Below, one piece after another: positions 22,290 to 31,889 of a stretch of DNA of 64,000 nt. How positions within the stretch are numbered: the first letter of the stretch is position 1; every line of letters starts with the position of its first letter. This stretch comes from Volvox africanus (taxonomy: Eukaryota; Chlorophyta; Chlorophyceae; Chlamydomonadales; Volvocaceae). A model generated the notes under the pieces. That model saw nothing but the letters and a program-made list of their open reading frames with translations. It was not told where the DNA came from and made no database searches. The stretch lies in the NCBI GenBank assembly GCA_030268105.1, contig BSDZ01000010.1, forward strand, positions 4,316,001 to 4,380,000. Direction: 5' to 3'. The translations under genes were made by a program, and so were the position numbers.

Positions 22290-23882
22290 TCATCCAAACG
22301 TTATTTGTACGCTTGAACAGTGCTTCCTGAGGCAAGAAGCTCGGCTGGGTTTGAAGGGTTCCAGCAGCTGTAACTGCCCATGATCCATGGCCCCTAACTG
22401 TGAAAGTACACCAAGTTCTGCTGCATCGGGTTCATCATCCTCAGATTCAGGATAACTATGTTGGCATAAGTTATCCAGGATTGCTGATATATATTCTAGA
22501 GTTTGCCGGTGATTAGGATTGGCAGGATCAAGATCATCCATAACGTGAATGAGAGCAGAAACAAGTGAGGAGGGCAGAGCTGTTTCTTCCTGAACCTGCG
22601 AATGTCCACTGCTATCCCCTGACAACACCTCTGATGTATGCCCTGAACTGTCCTTGCTGCTACTGCTGTGGTCTTCATTATGATCATCAGAGGTGTTGAA
22701 GTCATTCTCATTGTCCATGTTTAAGTTGGTATCCTCTGGGAAAGAAAGTCTGCATCTCTTCATGTGCCCATAAAGCTGCGACCGTGTCCTTCCAGTAAAT
22801 GGGCATTGAGTACATGCATAAACCTCCTGACCAAGAGGGTCCTGACAACGACTGAACTTGTGCTTTTGCAGCCATGCATCTGTGAATTTTGCAGCACAGT
22901 AATATTGCATTCATTTAATCATGCTGTCATGCAAGTAAGGAGATACGTAGATGTAGCTTGCATGCCAATTTGGCGTGAGGGATATTTTAATTTTTTCCGT
23001 GCATACATGCATGGCCACGGTGGATGGCAATTGGAAGGGTTTCATTGGACCCATCCAAACAAACCACAGTGCCTGGCTCATCACACCAAAGCCCGGGCTA
23101 GTATGAATAACTGTACTTTGATTTAAAATTATTGACAGCATGAGTGGGTGGCTGGTACGAGATGAGTGCACAATGAATGTTCCAAATAAATATATCCCTT
23201 AAAAACCTATATGAACATAAGTCATCCGTGCGCACCTGATATGTTATCCCTTTTGGATGAGGCTGGGCGCTTGTTCAGAAGCCTTCCACTGCCTCCAAGG
23301 AGGCGGCCAAGAACTTTAACATGGTACTGGTTATGTAAGCCGTACAAGCCAAGATGTTTATCTCGATCTGATAGCACGTCCCCTCTACTAGAAGTCAACC
23401 TCCAAACTGATCCAGGTTGAAATGTAAATAAGGAATTACTGGAGACGAAGTCCATGAGCTGTCCCACAGTTGAGTCCGTACTTCCAGAAAACGTCAACGT
23501 CCGTGACCCAGGTAAAACGACGAAAAGCTGAAGAGCTCGTTCATCATGATTGGACTGTGTAAATGACACCGTTGAGCAGTATCGCCCTATCGTAACGCCC
23601 AACACTGTGATGAGAACAAAAACAGAAGAACCCATGAGGATCCACACTAAATATTCTGTAACATATACATCAACTAAAACAGGGGCATACAGAGCAACGT
23701 AAGAGGCAACAGCAATACCGAAAGTAATGCCACAGAAAAAGCCTAATAAAAGGTGGGCCATGAGCATGTAATAATATACAGTAAAGTAGCAGGATCAGAC
23801 TGTTTTTCCTTACAGAACTGATATCTGACAAAGGGGAACGACTCCTCCATTGTATGGAGTGGTACAGGCAGTACTCATGCAT
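22290..23882 (-). CDS. Gene U copy 4
   Basis: Exons 23882-23814, 23554-23236 and 22879-22290. Protein as in copy 1. The upstream region it shares with P copy 4 carries several private changes. Confidence 0.58.
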
Positions 23883-24552
23883 GTGGAGTACGAGATATTA
23901 AAGTGGAACGTGCATGTCCGCGTAATTTACACTTGAAGTAAATTTTCAATAACGAATGATAGACTTGAATAGTAAATTACATGCATACGCACAGGAAGCT
24001 CCTTATACATGCATGTACGTGAAATACTGGGATACAGCCTCATCATCATACTTCCAGGAGCTTGCTAATAAGAAACTTGATTAGCATTCCTTAAAAATAA
24101 TTTATGACGTTTCTCATGAACTCGTTGACTAGCTTTTACGACAACCAACCGTTACATGCCGCAAATAGCTAGCCGCATGCGAAGAGCTAAACAGATTTTT
24201 TATGTAGGACGACGGCAATCATCAATATTATTGTAAAATAACATTCTTTATTGCTGCTGCACCTTGTATATATGTTAAGATTTAAAGGCTAGTGCACAGC
24301 ATAACTTTTATAGCAGTTGCTCTTGCTTGCTTCACGAGTGGCATTAAATGTACATATAAAGGATGTTGTAAAGCAGGGTGACAAAACATTGTTGCTTACA
24401 TGGGATTGATTGGCAGCCGCACAACCCTGGACGGAGTACCAAAGCACTTCTCTTCACTTTTTAGTAGTACGTAGGGCCCATGCCTCATGTCTGCAGCTGT
24501 ATGTATCCTGCTGAAGGAGCAAGTTATTTGCAATAGTACAACCTTTTAATGA
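23883..24552. promoter_or_regulatory. Divergent upstream region, diverged copy (U4/P4)
   Basis: This copy carries several substitutions not seen in the other units at 24160-24420. One makes a stop codon in the small frame that is open in the other copies, so that frame is not conserved. Confidence 0.5.
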
Positions 24553-26987
24553 ATGGAGACACATTCACCAGTTGTTTGTAAACTGCTGGTCTGCTGTCCT
24601 AATGAAGAAAAGAGGCGTATTGATACTGAGATAAATCTGTCAGTGGTAGATTTCGAGCAGCTCCTTACTGATGCAGCTGGCGCAAAATCAATCAGTGAAG
24701 TTTCAGTTCAGGTTTTAGACTCGGAGGATGAGGATGGCAAGCTTGTGGCCCAGCAGGTGGCACCTGTGCAGCTGCTTAGCCGCTGCACTCGGTGGCTGAA
24801 GAAGGAAATTAGCGCGCCTTTCAAGGGGAAGGCTTGGAACCAGGCTCAGAAGAAACTAACTATCCACGTATCCCTAAAACAGCCATCTGTTCAATTGGTA
24901 TCCCCTGAAGTAAGCAGAATCAGTATACGAAAGGATCATGATCGTGGTGAGCCATTAAAGTGGAGCAGGTCATATGAGCAGGCCGCCATCAACAAAGCCG
25001 TCCGCGACAACGTGCCGTACAACCTCGACAGCAGCCTGAAGAATCCACGGGTCCTCATTGCGAAGGATATTCAACGTGAGCCGCATCTGCAGCCCGTTTG
25101 GGATAAGTGCTTTGCTGCTGGCTTTGCACAAGTGGCTGACTTACAGCCAAGAGTTACGGTCGACTGCTTCAAGAAGAAATGGCAAAAGTACGTACATGTT
25201 TATTTTCCTAATGTCATGCTTCTAGTGATTATCTTGTTTGTGGTAATCATACATGCCATCCATATCACTAGCTTACTTTCAGTGGGGACAGACAACAATA
25301 GAATGAAGCATGCACAGCATCATAAGTAAGCACTTTCATTCGGTGCATCCCATGTACTTTGTAGATACGCAACAGATTACAATGCCCAACGTGCAAGGGA
25401 AGAAAAGGTGAAGGCCACCCACAAGGAGGAACTTGCCTGCAAGCCAGGTTTGTGAGCTCCTATCCTACTGCTACTGTCATCCATATACTTGTTTTACAAC
25501 ATTTTTTGATCAGGTTGATTGATAAAAAAATTCCTTTCTATGTATTTTGAAAAATGGAATTTGGGGTAAACGTGGGCCAAAGATTTGTTTTACGACAGAG
25601 GACATGCACGCCGCTTACGCTATGTACTGGATTACGAAAATTTTTGACAATGATGTGTATTATGGCATCTGGCGTTGATGTTTGTCTTCGCATTATTTTT
25701 ATGTAGAGGACCTTGAGAAGAAGCCATGGAAGAAGCTATGGAACAAGGAGTCTCGGGCAGCCTGGAGGAGCTTCAAGTACGCTCAGCCAGATAACCCAGA
25801 TGCGGGTCCCAGTGAGCGCCGCATTGCGATGGAGGATTTGAATGTGACAGATCGGCAGCAGGAGCTTATTAATGCACTTGTGCAGCGGAAGCAGATTGAA
25901 AGCAGTAAGACATCCTTCACCGTACCAGCCACTCCGGTGCCGGTTGGAGCTGGTGGAACAGCTCAGCATACACCAGGCCTTGGTGCACTGGAGTTGCCAA
26001 AAGGCACTACGGTAAGATGTGATTATGCATGTGTTTACTTTTATTATTGCTGCTGCTTCGCCACCCTAATAGTACGTACTTCTTAGTATGTTTGCAGAAA
26101 GTACGTCACAGTTCATGCATAACATTTGTTTCTTATTTTAGCTAGTTAAACAATAACAATTTTTTCATGCCTTTATTTCCTCATTTACGAAATGCTTAAT
26201 TGCTACCAAACCGCAGAAAAGCGGCCAAAATGACGAGCCGCCAGGAACTCAGGATGGGCGCACTAGCCAACGCCAAAAGCAGCCCGCACATGGTGAAGAT
26301 GCATTGATGATGGTGCTGGCTGCCAATGCAGCTCGCATACATCAGAAGGAGAAGGAGATCAAGGCCGCTAGACGCCGACAGGTTAGTCCAAATAATAGTG
26401 GTAAAGAGAGTGGATGAAGGGGTGTGCAAATTTCCAGGCGCGCTTAGCAAGGTTATTGCAGGATGGGTGATGTACATTACTGATTGCATGTACAGGGATG
26501 TACAGGTCATTAATGTCCTTTAACCTGTTTTCTCCATTTTGTCTTTTATGTAATTGTTCCTATATTCCTCAAACATACTTCCTTTTCATGTAGGCAAAGA
26601 GTTCAGAGCCCTCTAAGGCAAGGAACTCCAGCAGGAATGCTACAAACTCAAGCAAGGCAGCAGCGAAAAAGGTACAGCCCATTCATCCTGTCTTCCCGTT
26701 TTAGTGAGTTGTAATTTTATGTTTCGTTCTAGTCTTTTAATTTGCTGCGTGCTTTGTGGTTTGATGTGGTATATGTCGATTTGTTTTTCTCTTTTTTAAC
26801 AAAAAAATGTAAGCTTATCATTTCTAAAATCATATATGTATGTTAATGGTGGGCCTTGAAGGTAACGAACAATGACGATGTGTGGCCATCCACGAAAGTG
26901 AGACGGACAAGCACGGGCATCAAAAGAAAGGTACATTATATTGAGGCCCATAGGTCTGGTATTCCAAGCATCTTTCGGAGGACATAA
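24553..26987 (+). CDS. Gene P copy 4
   Basis: Exons 24553-25187, 25365-25447, 25707-26011, 26217-26381, 26594-26671 and 26862-26987. It carries synonymous variants CTG at L11 and GCA at A70, otherwise seen only in the copies of units 6 and 7. The predicted protein is unchanged. Confidence 0.72.
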
Positions 26988-27116
26988 AGACTGGGTGGAA
27001 CATGGTTACCAGGAGGTTAGCAGATATCCATCAAGAACCGTAGCTGTCGATCTGCAACCACATCTCAAACACGTCCAGCCATCTTTTCTTTCAGCCAGGC
27101 ATATCCAAACTGACCC

Positions 27117-27419
27117 TGTTAAGTCTTGGACGGTGCAAACATTGGTTGCCACAACCTTGGAACTGTCCTAGAGAAGGAGCTCGGAGCTGTCCTAGAGAAG
27201 GAGCTTGGAACTGTCCTAGAGTTAAGTGGAGCCATCCGAGAGGACAACCGGGCGGAACTCTTGGAATAGCTAACAGCAGGCAATAATAGTATTTAAGGGT
27301 GCATAAACTCTGCAATAGTCACCCAACAGCTAGCAATCGTCTAGTGTCTTATACATCTGACCTCCTCTGACCTCTGTAATACTTCATAGCAGCTTTATAC
27401 TTCCTTTATCTCCTTAACA
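27117..27419 (+). mobile_element. Solo LTR of copia A (unit 5)
   Basis: Same site and duplication. This is the last LTR-bearing unit before the retrotransposon cluster; units 6-8 have the empty site. Confidence 0.96.
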
Positions 27420-27618
27420 GACCCACGGTTATTCTTGCCTCTGCATGCATTCAATATGCATGTACATGCAGGAGAACAATCTTATTTTCTTCCAAAGGCA
27501 TGCATCCGTCAAACAAGGCAAGATGTTTAATAATGCCCTACAATAGGCCTCAACACTTCTCTTACCTTGGCACACTACAACGCCATCACCATTATTCACA
27601 GTGACCCTCCACAGAGGG

Positions 27619-29211
27619 TCATCCAAACGTTATTTGTACGCTTGAACAGTGCTTCCTGAGGCAAGAAGCTCGGCTGGGTTTGAAGGGTTCCAGCAGCTGT
27701 AACTGCCCATGATCCATGGCCCCTAACTGTGAAAGTACACCAAGTTCTGCTGCATCGGGTTCATCATCCTCAGATTCAGGATAACTATGTTGGCATAAGT
27801 TATCCAGGATTGCTGATATATATTCTAGAGTTTGCCGGTGATTAGGATTGGCAGGATCAAGATCATCCATAACGTGAATGAGAGCAGAAACAAGTGAGGA
27901 GGGCAGAGCTGTTTCTTCCTGAACCTGCGAATGTCCACTGCTATCCCCTGACAACACCTCTGATGTATGCCCTGAACTGTCCTTGCTGCTACTGCTGTGG
28001 TCTTCATTATGATCATCAGAGGTGTTGAAGTCATTCTCATTGTCCATGTTTAAGTTGGTATCCTCTGGGAAAGAAAGTCTGCATCTCTTCATGTGCCCAT
28101 AAAGCTGCGACCGTGTCCTTCCAGTAAATGGGCATTGAGTACATGCATAAACCTCCTGACCAAGAGGGTCCTGACAACGACTGAACTTGTGCTTTTGCAG
28201 CCATGCATCTGTGAATTTTGCAGCACAGTAATATTGCATTCATTTAATCATGCTGTCATGCAAGTAAGGAGATACGTAGATGTAGCTTGCATGCCAATTT
28301 GGCGTGAGGGATATTTTAATTTTTTCCGTGCATACATGCATGGCCACGGTGGATGGCAATTGGAAGGGTTTCATTGGACCCATCCAAACAAACCACAGTG
28401 CCTGGCTCATCACACCAAAGCCCGGGCTAGTATGAATAACTGTACTTTGATTTAAAATTATTGACAGCATGAGTGGGTGGCTGGTACGAGATGAGTGCAC
28501 AATGAATGTTCCAAATAAATATATCCCTTAAAAACCTATATGAACATAAGTCATCCGTGCGCACCTGATATGTTATCCCTTTTGGATGAGGCTGGGCGCT
28601 TGTTCAGAAGCCTTCCACTGCCTCCAAGGAGGCGGCCAAGAACTTTAACATGGTACTGGTTATGTAAGCCGTACAAGCCAAGATGTTTATCTCGATCTGA
28701 TAGCACGTCCCCTCTACTAGAAGTCAACCTCCAAACTGATCCAGGTTGAAATGTAAATAAGGAATTACTGGAGACGAAGTCCATGAGCTGTCCCACAGTT
28801 GAGTCCGTACTTCCAGAAAACGTCAACGTCCGTGACCCAGGTAAAACGACGAAAAGCTGAAGAGCTCGTTCATCATGATTGGACTGTGTAAATGACACCG
28901 TTGAGCAGTATCGCCCTATCGTAACGCCCAACACTGTGATGAGAACAAAAACAGAAGAACCCATGAGGATCCACACTAAATATTCTGTAACATATACATC
29001 AACTAAAACAGGGGCATACAGAGCAACGTAAGAGGCAACAGCAATACCGAAAGTAATGCCACAGAAAAAGCCTAATAAAAGGTGGGCCATGAGCATGTAA
29101 TAATATACAGTAAAGTAGCAGGATCAGACTGTTTTTCCTTACAGAACTGATATCTGACAAAGGGGAACGACTCCTCCATTGTATGGAGTGGTACAGGCAG
29201 TACTCATGCAT
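27619..29211 (-). CDS. Gene U copy 5 (upstream region interrupted by chromovirus G)
   Basis: Exons 29211-29143, 28883-28565 and 28208-27619. The coding region is intact and of left-subfamily type (Lys in the Ser-rich segment). Chromovirus G lies only 152 bp upstream of the start codon, separating the gene from most of the shared upstream region. Confidence 0.58.
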
Positions 29212-29363
29212 GTGGAGTACGAGATATTAAAGTGGAACGTGCATGTCCGCGTAATTTACACTTGAAGTAAATTTTCAATAACGAATGATAGACTTGAATA
29301 GTAAATTACATGCATACGCACAGGAAGCTCCTTATACATGCATGTACGTGAAATACTGGGATA

Positions 29364-30187
29364 TGTTGTGCTACGGTTCATTTTCCGCCGACGCGTAGGT
29401 CGACGCGATCCTACGAGGCGAAGTGCTTTTGTGATGAACGCATTACATATTAATGAATCTGCATTATATAAATGTATTCGTATACATTTATATATGCATT
29501 TGGCATGTTGTCATTATCCATCGCGACATCGCATCATGGCAAATCCGCCTAGCATGCATGGATGACCGAATCATTGAAGTGCGCATTATGCTCGTGCTAC
29601 GAAACGATAAGTAATATTATCTGATATAATATTACTTCATTTAAGCACACGTTGAGAGCGCCGCACTCGTCGCGATACATGCCCTGCAACCGGATATCGT
29701 TATCCGGACCCTTGCATCATGCGAATGCCGGAAAGGCTTATACGTTGTTATGCGTAGACATCGCCTAGACGCAGTAGGGTTGTCACATCTAGGATCGGCC
29801 TCCTTATGTGAATCGTACGGCACTGCGATGCTGCGAGTATAACAGATGCGAGGACGGCTAAGCTAGACAAGACATCCGATGCCGGCGAACACTCGTGTGT
29901 TCTAAATTACTATTTCTATACACTATTCTACTTAGCCCGAGCTAAGCCTGAACTTCGCTAATCACCGCCGCGTGATGATTGCTTGCTTCCGGCGCTGACG
30001 GCGATTTCGTCCATTGCATCGTTCTGATCCGTAAAACTGTAAGTTATATCTCTCTTCGTCTTGAAGTCTTCCGCTGTCTCTGTTTGCTCTCGCTTGCCTT
30101 GCTGTACTTGCAAGTGCTCGCGCATCGGTGTCGATAGTCTCCAGACGTGCAGATACTCATGAGCAAACGCGAACGAGAGGTACAACA
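29364..30187 (+). repeat. 5' LTR of chromovirus G
   Basis: 824 bp. It contains an 11 bp perfect stem with a 7 nt loop at 29609-29637 and a TGTAA motif near 30038 that could mark polyadenylation. Confidence 0.95.
29609..29637. repeat. AT-rich inverted repeat in chromovirus G LTR
   Basis: AAGTAATATTA at 29609-29619 is the reverse complement of 29627-29637. The same hairpin is at 36256-36284 in the other LTR. Its role is unknown. Confidence 0.8.
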
Positions 30188-30190
30188 ATT

Positions 30191-30205
30191 TGGTATCGAG
30201 ACAGG
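30191..30205 (+). other. Primer binding site of chromovirus G
   Basis: TGGTATCGAGACAGG, 3 nt after the LTR, resembles the complement of an initiator tRNA-Met 3' end with one missing and one changed base. The TGG start matches a CCA end. This differs from the internal tRNA site used by the two copia families here. Confidence 0.6.
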
Positions 30206-30254
30206 TTCGTTGCCTAACTGTCTCTCTTTGTCTAATCGGAAGTAGGTTCTTTCT

Positions 30255-30688
30255 ATGGCGAGTTCCAGCGACGAACCACGAGGACCGCTTGATACTTTTG
30301 CCGAAGACTTAGGCCGCGCCGTTTTGGACGCCGCCGCTTCCGGTTTGTAATTGTTTAATTGCTTTTGCTTAGATTGCTGCACTTGTTGTGTAAGTGTACG
30401 CTCTGAGTCGCAGGTAATCTCAGTGCACCGGCATTGCTTGCCGCGGCGACTGAGACCGGCGTTCGTCCGGACCAGTTGGCGACTCTCATTGCCCAAACCA
30501 CGGAGATCAGGACTCAGCTGGGCAATTACTTGCTGAGTTTGCTGAATCTTCTCAAGAGTACTGTCGGTAGGCTCACCGAATCGCTTTGTACTCTTGCCTT
30601 TGCTATAGAAGTCGGCTTCTATTACGCAAACCTAGGGTATCGTTTCGTGCTTCATGTCCTCGGAACACGACGATACGCCGCACACTAG
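30255..30688 (+). CDS. Possible spliced leader ORF of chromovirus G
   Basis: ATG at 30255 opens 30 codons. A GT at 30347 and AG at 30422-30423 would splice out 77 bp and join, in frame, to a frame ending TAG at 30686-30688, overlapping the gag start by 35 nt in another phase. The product would be ~118 aa, with acidic and helical-looking segments. Unspliced, it is a 32-codon ORF. This is speculative: no homology is recognised. Confidence 0.25.
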
Positions 30689-31889
30689 CCTAGCTAGCCA
30701 ACCCGATTTTGTTGTGGCTGCTAGAGCACCGGATAGAGGCCTTGAGACTGTGGGCGTGCGAGCCACTCAAGAGCCCCTTTTCCTTCAGACCCCTGCTCAC
30801 TTAATTGTGCCGCATTCAGCAGTGAACACGAATATGGACAACACTGCTGGACCAAGGGTTCTGCCATTACCTCAAGCTCGAGGGCATGATGACATCCCTG
30901 AGGTGATGAGATTGTCGATTCCCGTTCCTAGGCTCAATATTTCGCTGACCGACAAGACACCAGGGCATAGCATAGCCGATGCAACTCGTGCGTACGTGCG
31001 TGACGCTAAAAAGTACCTCCAAGCTGTTCACGGTGGCGATAATGACGGTATCAGGTGTCTCTTCGTTGGTAATACCCTCGAGGGCTCAGCGAAGGACTGG
31101 TATCGCAATTGGACCAACGCCCGGGGCAACTATACTTTTGACGAGTTGGTCGCCGCTTTGCTCGCACGATTCACTACTGAGGTTCAAGCACGCGATGTGG
31201 AAGCTCGTAAGGTTTTGGCAGCCGGTAGCTACCACATGCGTCGGGATGAAAATGTACCTGCGTACCAGTCACGCTTCGAAGCACTTGTGACTCCCATTGC
31301 TGACCTCACTGAATCCGAGCGTGTCTTTTGGTTTAGGCGAGGCCTGACGAAAATTTTGGCTAAATGGTGCGCTACTGACTTGGTTGGAGCGCAGATCAAG
31401 TCGTATGACGCGTTGGTCACTTTTGCTAAGGGCGCGGAGGTACGACTCCTTGCCGGCGAGGAAGAAGTCAAGTCTGCCCCTCGTGCAAATGCCGTGCAAG
31501 TGCAGGATCCGCTTGGGGAAGCTGTGGCTCTCGACCAGGACCTCGGCGCGACCCGCCCCACGCCTACTGCCGCGACGCGACGCAGCAACGGGCAACGCAA
31601 GGCGCGCGGGGGCGCTAGCTCGGGTGTCCGTGGTACAGTAGGAGCAGGTCCGAGCTCGGACCCAGCTAGGAACAGGAAGCGTGGTGGTGCGCCGTCGTCG
31701 GCAGCCGCACAGCGTTCCGACCCCAACGCGAAGCGTACTCGTACGGACGACACATTTATGCCAAAATGGAATTGCAATCGTTCCGAATTCGAGCGTCGGA
31801 AATTGGCCAATGTTTGTCTACGGTGTGCGGAGAATCATTCCACGAAGGATTGCCCTCTAATGCCGCCGTTTGTACCTCAGCCGAAATAG
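30654..31889 (+). CDS. Chromovirus G Gag (411 aa)
   Basis: Hydrophilic capsid-type protein with a retrotransposon Gag core (residues ~100-260, including SAKDWYRNW). A basic Ala/Gly/Arg-rich region precedes a zinc knuckle, CLRCAENHSTKDC, near residue 395. The knuckle spacing is C-x2-C-x3-H-x4-C, one residue shorter than usual. It ends in UAG at 31887-31889, in the same frame as Pol, with no other stop between them. Confidence 0.88.
   Translation: MSSEHDDTPHTSLASQPDFVVAARAPDRGLETVGVRATQEPLFLQTPAHLIVPHSAVNTNMDNTAGPRVLPLPQARGHDDIPEVMRLSIPVPRLNISLTDKTPGHSIADATRAYVRDAKKYLQAVHGGDNDGIRCLFVGNTLEGSAKDWYRNWTNARGNYTFDELVAALLARFTTEVQARDVEARKVLAAGSYHMRRDENVPAYQSRFEALVTPIADLTESERVFWFRRGLTKILAKWCATDLVGAQIKSYDALVTFAKGAEVRLLAGEEEVKSAPRANAVQVQDPLGEAVALDQDLGATRPTPTAATRRSNGQRKARGGASSGVRGTVGAGPSSDPARNRKRGGAPSSAAAQRSDPNAKRTRTDDTFMPKWNCNRSEFERRKLANVCLRCAENHSTKDCPLMPPFVPQPK
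31887..31889 (+). promoter_or_regulatory. In-frame UAG between Gag and Pol (possible readthrough site)
   Basis: The frame is open from 30654 to 35951 except for this one codon, which is followed by GGG. Gag-Pol by stop readthrough, as in murine leukaemia virus where UAG is followed by GGA, is inferred. A single point mutation in an ancestral fused frame is the alternative. Confidence 0.55.

Larger units (their letters stand above)
19940..25268 (+). repeat. Array unit 4 (solo LTR form, 5329 bp)
   Basis: Same length as units 2 and 3. It has a cluster of private changes at 24160-24420 in the shared upstream region. Its P start region (24553 onward) carries synonymous variants otherwise seen in units 6 and 7, which suggests a gene conversion tract. 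Confidence 0.95.

Noticed and set aside
29609..29637. TAATATTAC, the geminivirus-type origin nonamer, in the chromovirus LTR
   Set aside because: In geminiviruses the nonamer is in the loop of a GC-rich stem. Here it is part of an AT-rich stem inside an LTR, with no Rep gene nearby.
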